This document shows positions 1-7,602 of a DNA stretch of 10,952 nt, piece by piece. This DNA comes from an uncultured Devosia sp. Its GTDB lineage: Bacteria > Pseudomonadota > Alphaproteobacteria > Rhizobiales > Devosiaceae. The stretch lies in contig CAMLOA010000029.1 in NCBI GenBank assembly GCA_946481445.1, positions 1-10,952 of the forward strand. The letters run 5' to 3'. The number at the start of each line of letters is the position of its first letter. Position 1 is the stretch's first letter. A program made the position numbers and the translations under genes. The notes under the pieces are model-generated. The model had not been told where the DNA came from and searched no databases. It saw only the letters and a list, made by a program, of their open reading frames with translations.

Positions 1-1653
1 GCCATGGTGCAGACGCTGGGCAATGCCTTCGCGCAGAACCGCATCCACCATGCCTTCATCCTCACCGGCGTGCGCGGCGTGGGCAAGACCACCACGGCTC
101 GCATCCTGGCCCGCGCCTTCAATTACGAAGATGCCACCGGCCCCCATCCCACGCTCGATTTGAGTGTCGAGGGGCAGCATTGCCGCGCCATCATCGAGGG
201 GCGCCATGTCGATGTCATCGAGATGGACGCCGCCTCCAATACCGGCATCAACGACATCCGGGAGATCATCGACTCGGTGAAATACGCGCCGTCCTCGGCG
301 CCCTACAAGGTCTACGTCATCGACGAAGTCCACATGCTCTCGACCGCGGCCTTCAATGGCCTGCTCAAGACGCTCGAAGAGCCGCCCCCCTATGTGAAGT
401 TCATCTTCGCCACCACCGAAATCCGCAAGGTGCCGGTGACGATCCTCAGCCGCTGCATGCGGTTCGACCTGCGCCGCATCACCCCCGACATCATGACGGC
501 ATATCTCGAATCCATCCTGAAGCAGGAGGGGATCGGCTTCGAGCCCGAAGCGCTGTCGATGATCGTGCGGGCGGGCGAAGGCTCGGCCCGCGACAACCTC
601 TCCCTGCTCGACCAGGCCATCGCCCATGGCAATGGCGTGGTCACCGCGGCCACGGTCAAGGCCATGCTCGGCCTGGGCGACCGGGCGCGCATCATCGACC
701 TGTTCGAAGAATTGATGGGGGGGCGCATCGGCGAGGCGCTGGCGACCATGCGCGCGCTCTACGACATGGGTGCCGATCCGCAGACGCTGGTGGCGGACCT
801 GGCCGACTTCACCCATCTGGTCACCCGCATCAAGGTGGTTCCGGCTGCCGCCGACGACCTCTCGCTCACCCCCGACGAGCGTGTGCGCGGCGCCGACCTT
901 GCCGGCCGGCTGCCGATGCGCGCCCTCACCCGCGCCTGGCAGATCCTGTTCAAGGGCTATGATGAAGTGGCCCGTGCCAATAATGGCCTGCAGGCCGCCG
1001 AGATGGCCCTTGTCCGGCTCGCCTATGCGGCCGACCTGCCCAGTCCGGACGACCTGATCGCGCGCCTGACCAGCCAGCCGGCAGCGACTTCGTCCGTGCC
1101 GCAGATGGCGCCCATATCGAGGCCACCAGGCGGCGGGGGCTCATCAGCCCTTCGGGTCGAGGCGCCCCGCCCCGCGGCCACCGAGGCCGTCGCCATACAG
1201 CCGGCCCAGCCGCAGGCGCAGCCTGCGCTGGCGACCGTTGCCAGCTACAAGGAACTCATCGCCCTGGCCGCTGCCAAGCGCGACGTGCTGGTCAAGCTGG
1301 CGCTCGAGGCCTCGATGCGCCCGGTCTCGTTCGAGCAGGGGCGGATCGAGGTAGCGCTCGCCGATGGGGCCGATCCGGGCATCATCGCCACACTGTCGGC
1401 CCGGCTGCAGCAATGGACCGGGCAGCGCTGGCTGGTCATGGTGTCGACCCGGCCACCCGAGGGCCTCACCCTGCGCGAGGAACAGGCGCAGCGCCAGCAG
1501 GCAGCCCATGCCGCCGCGCATGAAGATCCGCTGGTGCAGGCCATCCTGGAAACATTTCCCGGGGCGAAGGTTGTCAATGTCAGGGTGCGCGACGACGCCG
1601 TCGCTGCCATCCCCGATACGCTCCCGCCCCCACCCGAAGAGGACGACGAATGA
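1..1653 (+). CDS. dnaX: DNA polymerase III clamp-loader subunit gamma/tau (5'-truncated by window edge)
   Basis: Tau subunit of the replicative clamp loader, an AAA+ ATPase that opens and loads the sliding clamp and ties polymerase to the replisome. Numbering from the internal Met at base 4: Walker A GVRGVGKT at 22-29, Walker B region VIDEVH at 105-110, the sensor-1 stretch [17 protein letters not shown] near 135-151, and the sensor-2 stretch [12 protein letters not shown] near 194-205. A Pro/Ala-rich linker follows at about 365-420, then a tau-type C-terminal domain containing [15 protein letters not shown]. Compared with E. coli DnaX, about 20-25 N-terminal residues (possibly more) lie before base 1. 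The frame is open from base 1, so the ATG at 4 is not the start. Only one cysteine (C60) remains where E. coli has a four-cysteine zinc module. No A-rich slippage signal is visible, so a frameshifted gamma form is not indicated. The stop overlaps the ybaB start (ATGA). Confidence 0.97.
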   Translation, partial: AMVQTLGNAFAQNRIHHAFILTGVRGVGKTTTARILARAFNYEDATGPHPTLDLSVEGQHCRAIIEGRHVDVIEMDAASNTGINDIREIIDSVKYAPSSAPYKVYVIDEVHMLSTAAFNGLLKTLEEPPPYVKFIFATTEIRKVPVTILSRCMRFDLRRITPDIMTAYLESILKQEGIGFEPEALSMIVRAGEGSARDNLSLLDQAIAHGNGVVTAATVKAMLGLGDRARIIDLFEELMGGRIGEALATMRALYDMGADPQTLVADLADFTHLVTRIKVVPAAADDLSLTPDERVRGADLAGRLPMRALTRAWQILFKGYDEVARANNGLQAAEMALVRLAYAADLPSPDDLIARLTSQPAATSSVPQMAPISRPPGGGGSSALRVEAPRPAATEAVAIQPAQPQAQPALATVASYKELIALAAAKRDVLVKLALEASMRPVSFEQGRIEVALADGADPGIIATLSARLQQWTGQRWLVMVSTRPPEGLTLREEQAQRQQAAHAAAHEDPLVQAILETFPGAKVVNVRVRDDAVAAIPDTLPPPPEEDDE

Positions 1654-1973
1654 AAGACATCATGGGCATGATGAAGGCCGCCAGCGAAATGAAGGGCAAG
1701 ATGGAGGCCATGCAGGCCGAGCTTGCCAATCTCGTCGTCGAGGGCCGCGCTGGCGGCGGGCTGGTCACTGTCTCCCTCTCGGGAAAGGGCGAGATGAAGG
1801 GCCTCAAGATCGATCCGTCCCTGTTCAAGGAGGACGATGTCGAAGTGCTCGAAGACCTGATCGTCGCCGCGCATAATGACGCCAAGGCCAAGTCCGAGGC
1901 CGAGATGCAGCGCAAGATGGCCGAGGTTACCGCCGGCCTGCCATTGCCGCCCGGCATGAAACTGCCCTTCTGA
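1650..1973 (+). CDS. ybaB: YbaB/EbfC family nucleoid-associated protein
   Basis: Small dimeric DNA-binding protein of the YbaB/EbfC family, 107 residues, the usual family length. Family features visible are the N-terminal helix rich in Met and Lys ([19 protein letters not shown]), the central strands with [12 protein letters not shown], the conserved IDPSLF segment, the helix [14 protein letters not shown], and the ending LPPGMKLPF. The ATG overlaps the dnaX stop as ATGA, and an AGAGGA-like ribosome binding site lies in the last dnaX codons, so translation is probably coupled to dnaX. The dnaX-ybaB-recR order is widely conserved in bacteria, and this gene is placed between clamp loader and recombination mediator here too. 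Family members are known to bind DNA; the exact cellular role is unsettled. Confidence 0.95.
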   Translation: MKDIMGMMKAASEMKGKMEAMQAELANLVVEGRAGGGLVTVSLSGKGEMKGLKIDPSLFKEDDVEVLEDLIVAAHNDAKAKSEAEMQRKMAEVTAGLPLPPGMKLPF

Positions 1974-2032
1974 CGCGTGCCACGCTCGATGTTGACAGTC
2001 TGCTAACCAATTCGCCCGGAGTGCGATACGAA

Positions 2033-2626
2033 ATGGCGTCCGGCGGCCCTGAAATCGAACAGCTGATCCAGCTCATGGCCCGCCTGCCGGGGCTCGGTCC
2101 CCGCTCGGCGCGGCGGGCCGTGCTGACGCTCATCAAGAAGAAGGACCAGCTCATGGTCCCGCTCTCGGCTGCCCTCGACCGGGCCGTAAGTGCCGTCAGG
2201 ACCTGCGAGAATTGCGGCAATATCGATACGATGAGCCCCTGCTCGATCTGCGCCGATCCGCGCCGCGGCAGCGGCATGCTGATCGTGGTGGAAGACGTCG
2301 CCGACCTCTGGGCGCTGGAACGGGCCGGGGTCGGCAATGTCCGGTACCATGTCCTGGGCGGCGTGCTGTCACCGCTCGATGGCGTTGGTCCGGACGACCT
2401 CAGCATCGACCAACTTCTTGCCCGTGCTCACGAATTTTCCGAGATCGTGCTGGCCATCAATGCCACGGTCGAGGGCCAGACGACGGCCCACTACGTGACC
2501 GACCGCCTGGACGGGAGCGGGATCAAGGTCACCCGGCTTGCGCATGGCGTGCCGGTGGGGGGCGAGCTGGACTACCTTGATGAAGGCACGCTCAGCCAGG
2601 CGCTCCGGGCCCGAACCGAAATCTAG
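2033..2626 (+). CDS. recR: Recombination mediator protein RecR
   Basis: RecR acts with RecO and RecF to load RecA onto gapped, SSB-coated DNA. From the ATG at 2033 the protein has 197 residues: a helix-hairpin-helix region with [11 protein letters not shown] (18-28), a four-cysteine zinc finger (C58, C61, C70, C73), a Toprim domain from about 82 with [12 protein letters not shown], and the C-terminal motif [20 protein letters not shown]. An in-frame GTG at 2021 would add four residues. I prefer 2033 because a GGAG at 2018-2021 sits 11 bases upstream of it, whereas the GTG would have GGA touching the start, and because the [14 protein letters not shown]-terminus resembles rhizobial RecR. It follows ybaB by 59 bases, probably in one operon. 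Its TAG stop lies in a CTAG shared with the convergent gene. Confidence 0.95.
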   Translation: MASGGPEIEQLIQLMARLPGLGPRSARRAVLTLIKKKDQLMVPLSAALDRAVSAVRTCENCGNIDTMSPCSICADPRRGSGMLIVVEDVADLWALERAGVGNVRYHVLGGVLSPLDGVGPDDLSIDQLLARAHEFSEIVLAINATVEGQTTAHYVTDRLDGSGIKVTRLAHGVPVGGELDYLDEGTLSQALRARTEI

Positions 2627-3117
2627 TGCAGATCAGGGTCCGGCCTGAACTCTTCGCTGCCCGGCCAATGATCGTCGTCCTCGGGCCCTTCCTCGTCATC
2701 CTCGAAAAACTCTGCCTCATCGCCCTCGATGGCATGACGCGCATCGGTGTCGTCAGGTGAAAGGGCATCGAGGCGGTCGGCGGGGTCGTGGTCAAAGCTG
2801 GTTTCCAGCCCGGCATAGCTGGCGTCGATCTCCTCGGCATTGGCGATGGTCGCGCTGAGCTCGTCTATGGCGCGATCGAGTTCATCGAGCATGGCCGCCG
2901 GATCCTGGCCGCCCCAGTCGCCGCTTTCGCGGATGGCTGCCTCGTCGCGCAGCTCGCGCAGCCGGGCCAGGCGTTCGCTCGCGGGGCGGTCATCGCCATA
3001 GAGCAGTTCCTCGACCTCAGTCTGCGTATAGGGCTGGGCAATGCCGGGCTGGTCGGCATTGTCGAAATTGGTGTCTTGCGGGACCATCGTGCCGTGGTGA
3101 TCGTGATGCTGAGCCAT
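2623..3117 (-). CDS. Small, highly acidic hypothetical protein
   Basis: I do not recognise this 164-residue protein. Roughly 30% of residues are Asp or Glu (about 49 by my count), and there is no lysine and no cysteine. The N-terminus is His-rich (MAQHHDHHG). The middle (about 31-100) looks helical, with [20 protein letters not shown] and then [20 protein letters not shown]. The C-terminal third is strongly acidic ([19 protein letters not shown]) and probably disordered. No signal peptide or membrane segment is visible. The start is well fixed by AGGGAGG at 3124-3130 on the minus strand, six bases from the ATG. It lies 70 bp downstream of rmuC on the same strand with no clear terminator between, so co-transcription is likely. 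Its TAG stop shares CTAG with recR. The coding call rests on the strong ribosome site and full-length frame; function is unknown. Confidence 0.85.
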   Translation of the reverse strand: MAQHHDHHGTMVPQDTNFDNADQPGIAQPYTQTEVEELLYGDDRPASERLARLRELRDEAAIRESGDWGGQDPAAMLDELDRAIDELSATIANAEEIDASYAGLETSFDHDPADRLDALSPDDTDARHAIEGDEAEFFEDDEEGPEDDDHWPGSEEFRPDPDLH

Positions 3118-3123
3118 TTGTCG

Positions 3124-3130
3124 CCTCCCT
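3124..3130 (-). promoter_or_regulatory. Strong ribosome binding site for the acidic protein
   Basis: AGGGAGG on the minus strand, six bases before the ATG at 3117. This near-ideal Shine-Dalgarno sequence decides the start against the longer in-frame extension that runs upstream into rmuC. Confidence 0.8.
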
Positions 3131-3187
3131 GAGCTGGCCGCTTGCTCGATGACAACGCGTCCGCAGCCAAGAGGTTCGACAGATTTG

Positions 3188-4612
3188 TCAGGAGAGATCG
3201 CCGGGATCCTCGCCCACGAGCCGCAATGTCGGCTGCCGCTCGTCGCTGCTGCTGTCCCAGCCTTGCGGCAGGGCCTTGGCGGACCTGGCCCCCAATTCGC
3301 GCAGCATCTCCACCTGCCGCACGACACTCCCCTTGCCGGTCGACAACTGCCCGCGAGCGTCGGCGAAGCCCTGCTGGGCCCGATCCAGGCTGGCGCCAAC
3401 CTTGTCCATGGTGGCCAGGAACCCAACGACCTTGTCGTAGAGGCTGCCGGCCCGCGCGGCGATTTCTTCCGCATTCTGGTGCCGCTTTTCGATATCCCAC
3501 ACATTGCGGACCGTGCGCAGCACCGTCATCAGCGTGGTGGGCGTGGTCAGCATCACGCCCCGGCTCATACCGAACTCGACCAGGCCTGGATCCTGCTGGA
3601 TCGCGGTGGCCAGGGCCGACTCGATGGGCACGAACATCATCACATAGTCCATCTTGCTGCCAGCATGACGCTGGTAGGACTTGTCGCCGAGCGTGCGGAT
3701 ATGGGTCCGCAGCGAATTGATGTGCGCCTGCAAGTGGATCGGACGATCTTCCTCGTCGCTGCTGGTGAACGCGGCAAAGGCGGTCAGGGAGACCTTGGAG
3801 TCGATCACGAGCCGGTCGTTGTTGGGCATCAGCACTTCGACGTCCGTGCGCACGCGCGCGCCGTCTTCGCCAGCATGACTCTGCTGGGTGATGAACTGTT
3901 CGCCCTCGCGCAGGCCTGAGCGCTCGAGAATGGTCGACAGGATCATCTCGCCCCAGGCCCCCTGGGTCTGCGAATTGCCCTTGAGCGCCCGGGTGAGATT
4001 GTTGGCTTCGGCGGTGATCTGCAGATTGCTGGCGGCCAGGGCCTTGATCTGTTCCCCCATGGCGGAACGATCGCGCAGGAGCTCGCCCTGAAACTCGACG
4101 ATCTTGTCGTTGAGAGGCTTGAGGAGCGTGTCGACCTGCTCGCGGTTCTGGCGGGAGAAGGTCTCGCTGTGGCTCTTGAGCACATCGCCGGCAATGGCCT
4201 TGAACTCGTCGGTCATTTGCTGGCGGGCGCTGAGGAAGCGCGCCAGATTCTCTTCGGACTGGCGCTGCTGTTCGGTCAACCTGGCCCGCAGGGCCGAGAC
4301 TTCGGCAAGCAGGTCGGCACTCTTGTCCCGCTCGCGATCGAGCAAGTCGGCGCCGCGCTCCCGCTCCACGCGAACCTGATGGTCAAGATCGGCAATCCGC
4401 CTGTCGCGTTCGGCCAGCTGGCCTTCGAGACCTGCCCGCAGCTGATCGGCAAGAGCGGCAGCGGAGGCAGCCGACCGCACCGCCGCCCCCCGCATGACCA
4501 GAATCGTGGCCGTGAAGGCCACCAGGACCACCCCTGCTGCTGCGCCCAGCAGCGCCTGCAACTGGGTCACGGGGTAATCGGCAACGGAAAACAGCACACC
4601 ATCCATCTCCAT
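3188..4612 (-). CDS. rmuC: DNA recombination protein RmuC
   Basis: RmuC family, 474 residues: a membrane-anchored protein with a predicted nuclease-like core that in E. coli limits recombination at inverted repeats. Visible layout: one N-terminal membrane helix (about 16-40), a long Glu/Arg/Gln-rich coiled coil (about 50-185), then the RmuC core with GNSQTQGAWGE (212-222), IDSKVSL (270-276, containing the D-x-K of a PD-(D/E)xK-like site), and the hallmark stretch MMFVPIESALATAIQQDPGL (335-354 region) followed by LTTPTTLMTVLRTVRN. The C-terminus is polar and variable. Two starts are possible: ATG 4612 or ATG 4606. The second has AGGA at a better spacing (seven bases), so the true protein may lack two residues. 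It is divergent from def across a 114-bp gap that contains a LexA-type box, and the acidic protein gene follows 70 bp downstream. Confidence 0.95.
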   Translation of the reverse strand: MEMDGVLFSVADYPVTQLQALLGAAAGVVLVAFTATILVMRGAAVRSAASAAALADQLRAGLEGQLAERDRRIADLDHQVRVERERGADLLDRERDKSADLLAEVSALRARLTEQQRQSEENLARFLSARQQMTDEFKAIAGDVLKSHSETFSRQNREQVDTLLKPLNDKIVEFQGELLRDRSAMGEQIKALAASNLQITAEANNLTRALKGNSQTQGAWGEMILSTILERSGLREGEQFITQQSHAGEDGARVRTDVEVLMPNNDRLVIDSKVSLTAFAAFTSSDEEDRPIHLQAHINSLRTHIRTLGDKSYQRHAGSKMDYVMMFVPIESALATAIQQDPGLVEFGMSRGVMLTTPTTLMTVLRTVRNVWDIEKRHQNAEEIAARAGSLYDKVVGFLATMDKVGASLDRAQQGFADARGQLSTGKGSVVRQVEMLRELGARSAKALPQGWDSSSDERQPTLRLVGEDPGDLS

Positions 4613-4618
4613 ATCCTA

Positions 4619-4631
4619 TCTCGATTCGAGA
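4619..4631. promoter_or_regulatory. 13-bp perfect palindrome centred on a GANTC site
   Basis: TCTCGA-T-TCGAGA reads the same on both strands apart from the central base. Its core GATTC (4623-4627) is a GANTC site, the target of the alphaproteobacterial methyltransferase CcrM. It lies just upstream of the rmuC start and immediately beside the LexA-type box. It could be an operator, or a small hairpin in the rmuC leader if transcription starts upstream. Function is inferred only. Confidence 0.4.
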
Positions 4632-4646
4632 GTTCATGGAATGTTC
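4632..4646. promoter_or_regulatory. LexA-type SOS box (GTTC-N7-GTTC) upstream of rmuC
   Basis: GTTC-ATGGAAT-GTTC on the plus strand, equivalent to GAAC-N7-GAAC on the rmuC strand. This direct-repeat form is the established LexA recognition motif of alphaproteobacteria, including rhizobia. It lies 20-34 bases upstream of rmuC ATG 4612, inside the rmuC/def divergent gap, where a repressor could block rmuC transcription. The same bases also contain the perfect dyad ATGGAA-TG-TTCCAT (4636-4649). I noticed no second copy of the motif in the window. Link to a DNA recombination gene supports the call; binding is not proven. Confidence 0.6.
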
Positions 4647-4666
4647 CATCACGTCCCCTGGGAGAG

Positions 4667-4695
4667 TTGACCCGGCCCCCGGAAATGGCCATATC
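4667..4695 (+). promoter_or_regulatory. Likely sigma-70 type promoter for def-fmt-truA
   Basis: TTGACC (4667-4672), a 17-bp spacer, then CATATC (4690-4695). The -35 box is good and the -10 box weak. A transcript would begin near 4702, which leaves about 25 bases before the def ATG at 4727 and would exclude the in-frame ATG at 4685 as a start. Confidence 0.4.
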
Positions 4696-4726
4696 GGGAG
4701 CAATCCTTTTCCGCTGGACTTTTGCC

Positions 4727-5242
4727 ATGGCCGTTCGCCCAATTCTTGTCATTCCCGATGCGCGCCTGCGCGCCGTTGCCGACCCGATCATCGAGGTGGA
4801 CGACGAGATCAAGACGTTGGCCAAGGACATGCTGGACACCATGTATGACGCGCCCGGCATCGGCCTGGCCGCGCCGCAGATCGGGGTGATGAAGCGCATC
4901 GTGGTGATGGACCTGGCGGCTGAAGGCGAAAAGCCCGACCCGATGGTGCTGATCAACCCGGAGATCACTCATTTCGGCGACCAGATGCAGGTCACCGAAG
5001 AGGGGTGCCTGTCCATCCCCGAGCTCTACTACGAAGTCGAGCGGCCCAACAACGTCACGGTGAAGTACACCGACCTGGATGGCAATGAAGTGGTCAAGGA
5101 TGCCGAGGGCAAGCTTGCTGTCTGCATCCAGCACGAACTCGATCATCTCGATGGCGTTCTCTACATCGACTATCTCAGCCGGCTGAAGCGCGATCGCGTG
5201 ATCAAGAAGTTCGACAAGGCCGCCAAGCGCGCCGCGGGCTAG
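4727..5242 (+). CDS. def: Peptide deformylase
   Basis: Metal-dependent hydrolase that removes the formyl group from the N-terminal methionine of new proteins. It has 171 residues, normal for the family. All three signature motifs are present: GIGLAAPQ at 44-51, EGCLS at 92-96 (C94 a metal ligand), and QHELDH at 135-140 (H136 and H140 metal ligands, E137 catalytic base). The in-frame reading continues upstream, but MAVRPILVIPDARLR is the typical N-terminus. The ATG at 4727 also sits downstream of the likely promoter, with a modest TGGA about eight bases before it. It is the first gene of the def-fmt-truA block and diverges from rmuC. Def undoes the modification made by the product of the next gene. 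Confidence 0.97.
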   Translation: MAVRPILVIPDARLRAVADPIIEVDDEIKTLAKDMLDTMYDAPGIGLAAPQIGVMKRIVVMDLAAEGEKPDPMVLINPEITHFGDQMQVTEEGCLSIPELYYEVERPNNVTVKYTDLDGNEVVKDAEGKLAVCIQHELDHLDGVLYIDYLSRLKRDRVIKKFDKAAKRAAG

Positions 5243-5292
5243 TGCCAGGACCGAGCCGCCGGACCGGAAGCGAGGGGCCGGAGGCCGGTTGA

Positions 5293-5321
5293 CCTCATCC
5301 CGCACCTGTCGAAGGACGAGG
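5293..5321. repeat. Intergenic inverted repeat between def and fmt (interspersed-repeat-like)
   Basis: Arms CCTCATCC (5293-5300) and GGACGAGG (5314-5321) pair at seven of eight positions, or eight with one G-U pair in RNA. The right half contains TGTCGAAGGACGAGG. From memory, CCTCATCC...TGTCGAAGGACGAGG elements are scattered between genes in many alphaproteobacterial genomes; here the loop (CGCACC) departs from the form I recall (TGAGCT or TGAGCC). An alternative pairing uses CACCT (5303-5307) and AGGTG (5319-5323). There is no T-run, so a simple terminator is unlikely. Only one copy was noticed in the window. Confidence 0.5.
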
Positions 5322-5329
5322 TGGGCCGC

Positions 5330-5334
5330 AGGAG
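5330..5334 (+). promoter_or_regulatory. Ribosome binding site fixing the GTG start of fmt
   Basis: AGGAG seven bases before the GTG at 5342. It decides the start against an in-frame upstream start at 5321, which has no comparable signal and would add seven residues not typical of Fmt. Confidence 0.75.
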
Positions 5335-5341
5335 TTTGCCA

Positions 5342-6262
5342 GTGCGTATCGTCTTCATGGGCACGCCCGACTTTTCCGTTCCGACACTGACCGAGATCGT
5401 GTCCGCCGGGCATGAGGTCGTGGCCGTCTATACGCGGGCACCCAAGCCGGCCGGGCGAGGACAGGAAGAGCGCAAGTCCCCGGTTCACCTGGCCGCGGAG
5501 GAGTTTGGCATTCCCGTATTCACGCCCGCATCGCTGAAAGGCGAGGCCGAGCAGATCGTGTTTGCCAGCCACGACGCCGACGTCGCCGTCGTTGTCGCCT
5601 ATGGCCTGCTGCTGCCCAGGCCAGTGCTGGACGCGCCAAGGCTGGGCTGCCTCAACCTGCACGGATCGCTGCTGCCACGCTGGCGGGGGGCGGCACCGAT
5701 CCAGCGCGCGATCATGGCCGGAGACCTCCAGACCGGCGTTATGGTAATGCAGATGGAAGAGGGGCTCGATACCGGCCCGGTCGCGCTGGGTGAAGTCATC
5801 CCCATCGGCCCGGACATGACGGCGGGTGAGTTGCACGACCAGATGATGCGCGTGGGGGCCGACCTGATGGGGCGGGCCCTTGCGGCGCTGGAGCGCGGGA
5901 GCCTCGATTTCACGCCGCAGCCGGCGGAGGGCACACTCTATGCCCGCAAGATCGAAAAGGCCGAGAGCCGGATCGACTGGTCGCGTCCGTCTGCCGAGGT
6001 TCACAACCACATCCGTGGGCTGTCGCCATTCCCGGGTGCATGGTTCGAACTGGAGCTGGGTGGAAAACCGGCGCGGATCAAGGCGTTGCGGTCGACACTG
6101 GCGGCGGGCAGTGGCGCGCCGGGCAACCTGCTGGATGGCCTCACCATAGCCTGCGGCGAGGGCGCAGTGCGACTGACCCAGGTGCAGCGCGAAGGCAAAG
6201 GTGCCATGGATGCCGCCACTTTCCTCCGCGGCGCCGGGGACCTGCCGGCCGCCGCCAGCTAG
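5342..6262 (+). CDS. fmt: Methionyl-tRNA formyltransferase
   Basis: Transfers a formyl group from 10-formyltetrahydrofolate to Met-tRNA(fMet) so that initiation can proceed. It has 306 residues from a GTG start, near the usual 310-315. The N-terminus [13 protein letters not shown] is classic. The folate-binding catalytic domain carries the N-x-H...D triad as N105, H107 ([19 protein letters not shown]) and D143 (EEGLDTGPV), and the tRNA-contacting loop KPAGRGQ lies at 35-41. The C-terminal tRNA-binding domain begins near 205. The GTG is supported by AGGAG at 5330-5334. It lies 99 bp after def with an inverted repeat in the gap, and its TAG touches the truA ATG with no spacing, so truA translation is probably coupled to it. 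Confidence 0.97.
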   Translation: MRIVFMGTPDFSVPTLTEIVSAGHEVVAVYTRAPKPAGRGQEERKSPVHLAAEEFGIPVFTPASLKGEAEQIVFASHDADVAVVVAYGLLLPRPVLDAPRLGCLNLHGSLLPRWRGAAPIQRAIMAGDLQTGVMVMQMEEGLDTGPVALGEVIPIGPDMTAGELHDQMMRVGADLMGRALAALERGSLDFTPQPAEGTLYARKIEKAESRIDWSRPSAEVHNHIRGLSPFPGAWFELELGGKPARIKALRSTLAAGSGAPGNLLDGLTIACGEGAVRLTQVQREGKGAMDAATFLRGAGDLPAAAS

Positions 6263-7000
6263 ATGGCACGGTTCAAGCTCACGATCGAATATGACGGCAC
6301 CCCGTTCTCGGGCTGGCAGCGGCAGGCCGACCGGATGAGCGTGCAGCAGGCACTGGAAGAGGCTATCCTGGCCATGTCGGGCGAGACGGTGACCACCCAG
6401 GCGGCCGGCCGGACCGACGCCGGCGTGCATGCCGTGGGCCAGGTGGCCCATTTCGACCTCGGCAAGTCCTGGGACCCGTTCCGGGTGCGCGAAGCGCTGA
6501 ACTATCATCTGCGGCCACAGCCCGTGGCGGTGATTGCCAGCGAAGCGGTCGACGACGGCTTCGAGGCGCGCTTCTCGGCGAAGGCCCGGCACTACGAGTA
6601 TCGGATCCTGACGCGACGCGCACCGCCCGTGCTGGAACGCAACCATGTCTGGCACGTGCCCAGGGCACTTGACTGGAAGGCCATGAACCAGGCTGCCGCC
6701 CTGATTGTCGGCCAGCACGACTTTTCCACCTTCCGCTCCTCCGAATGCCAGGCCAGTTCGCCCATCCGCACTCTAGATGCGTTTGGGGTGCATGGGGATA
6801 ACGAGCATATCGTGGTGACCGCCAGCGCCCGCAGCTTCCTGCATCATCAGGTGCGCTCGATGGTGGGGTCGCTCAAGCTGGTGGGCGAGGGCAAATGGAC
6901 CCCCGCCGACTTCAGGGCCGCGCTGGACGCGGCCGACCGGCGTCGCTGCGGGCCGATGGCGCCCGCAAGCGGGCTCTTCTTCATGCGGGTCGACTACTAG
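6263..7000 (+). CDS. truA: tRNA pseudouridine(38-40) synthase
   Basis: TruA converts uridines 38-40 in the anticodon arm of many tRNAs to pseudouridine. It has 245 residues, the usual length. The N-terminus [20 protein letters not shown] and the catalytic motif GRTDAGVHA with D52 are clear. [25 protein letters not shown] and [15 protein letters not shown] are further family blocks. The ATG directly abuts the fmt TAG, and no good Shine-Dalgarno sequence precedes it (the nearest GGGGA is over 20 bases away), so re-initiation after fmt is the likely mode. The stop TAG lies in a CTAG shared with the convergent membrane-protein gene. Placement after fmt fits a translation and tRNA gene block. Confidence 0.97.
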   Translation: MARFKLTIEYDGTPFSGWQRQADRMSVQQALEEAILAMSGETVTTQAAGRTDAGVHAVGQVAHFDLGKSWDPFRVREALNYHLRPQPVAVIASEAVDDGFEARFSAKARHYEYRILTRRAPPVLERNHVWHVPRALDWKAMNQAAALIVGQHDFSTFRSSECQASSPIRTLDAFGVHGDNEHIVVTASARSFLHHQVRSMVGSLKLVGEGKWTPADFRAALDAADRRRCGPMAPASGLFFMRVDY

Positions 7001-7587
7001 AGCATCGCCGAAAGCATGGGCTGGATCAGCAGGGCCGTGGCGAACTGGGTGAAGACGAAGAGCGCCACCTGCGGCAGCCGCAGGGTCAGGATCAGCCGGG
7101 CGATGTTGACCGCGACGATGAGCGCCACGATGCCCAGGGCGATGAAGGGAATGCTTCCCCCGGTCAATTGCGCCGTGTCGCTGGCCGCGTCGATGGCGAT
7201 CGGTTGCCCGAACACGCCAATCGCCGCCACTGCCAGGATGGCCTGGAACAGGGTGACCCAATTCTGCACCACCACGAAGGGCACAAGCGCATCGCCCCGC
7301 CCGAGCAGGCGCAGAATGGCCCAGGCGACGCCATACTGGATGGCGATGACCAGGGCACCGAGCAGCACGACACTGAGCGAGATGCCAGACGCCCCGGGCG
7401 TGCCAAGCAGCGGCGGCCCGAAGGCCTGCACGGCCAGGCTGATGACCAGCGCGATGAAGGAACCGACCAGGCCCACCTGGCGGAAATCGAAATAGGACGA
7501 GGCAAGGCGATTGCCGAGAACCAGCGCGAGGCAGCCCCGGGCAGCAGAAACGGCTTCTTGCAGAAATGTTGCGGCGGGTTGGGCCAA
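6997..7587 (-). CDS. Five-helix integral membrane protein, unknown function (second of a pair)
   Basis: A 196-residue hydrophobic protein I cannot assign to a named function. Probable membrane helices lie at about 36-57, 69-93, 103-127, 146-170 and 173-192. After helix 2 it has [11 protein letters not shown], which closely resembles RLVLGQTDTMLP at the same place in the neighbouring upstream gene, so the two look like distant paralogues. Length and helix count are compatible with Yip1-type membrane proteins, but I cannot confirm that. The start is TTG at 7587: a TAA six codons upstream blocks extension and no ATG or GTG is near, with only a weak AAAGA before it. The gap to the upstream gene is 15 bp, containing a GANTC site (7591-7595). 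The stop shares CTAG with truA. It is the last gene of the dapD-led minus-strand run. Confidence 0.82.
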   Translation of the reverse strand: MAQPAATFLQEAVSAARGCLALVLGNRLASSYFDFRQVGLVGSFIALVISLAVQAFGPPLLGTPGASGISLSVVLLGALVIAIQYGVAWAILRLLGRGDALVPFVVVQNWVTLFQAILAVAAIGVFGQPIAIDAASDTAQLTGGSIPFIALGIVALIVAVNIARLILTLRLPQVALFVFTQFATALLIQPMLSAML

Positions 7588-7602
7588 GATGAATCTTTGC
7601 GC

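Noticed and set aside
717..723. Run of seven G in dnaX as a possible slippage site for a gamma subunit
   Set aside because: It falls inside the conserved core, too early for a gamma-like product, and no stem-loop or known slippery heptamer accompanies it.
1992..1997. Perfect -35 hexamer TTGACA upstream of recR
   Set aside because: No acceptable -10 box at 15-19 bases spacing (the bases there are CCCGGA), and recR follows ybaB closely in a conserved operon order. A weak internal promoter cannot be excluded.
3142..4379. Several plus-strand open frames opposite rmuC
   Set aside because: They are shadows of rmuC, which has unambiguous family motifs and coiled-coil composition on the minus strand.
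4685..4687. Upstream in-frame ATG as the def start
   Set aside because: It would lie upstream of the predicted transcript start and adds residues not seen in typical Def N-termini.
4649..6718. Long open reading frame (689 codons) on the minus strand across def, fmt and truA
   Set aside because: It lies opposite three clear genes with complete family motifs; high-GC codon use commonly leaves the opposite strand open. The translation is His/Arg/Gly-rich with no recognisable domain.
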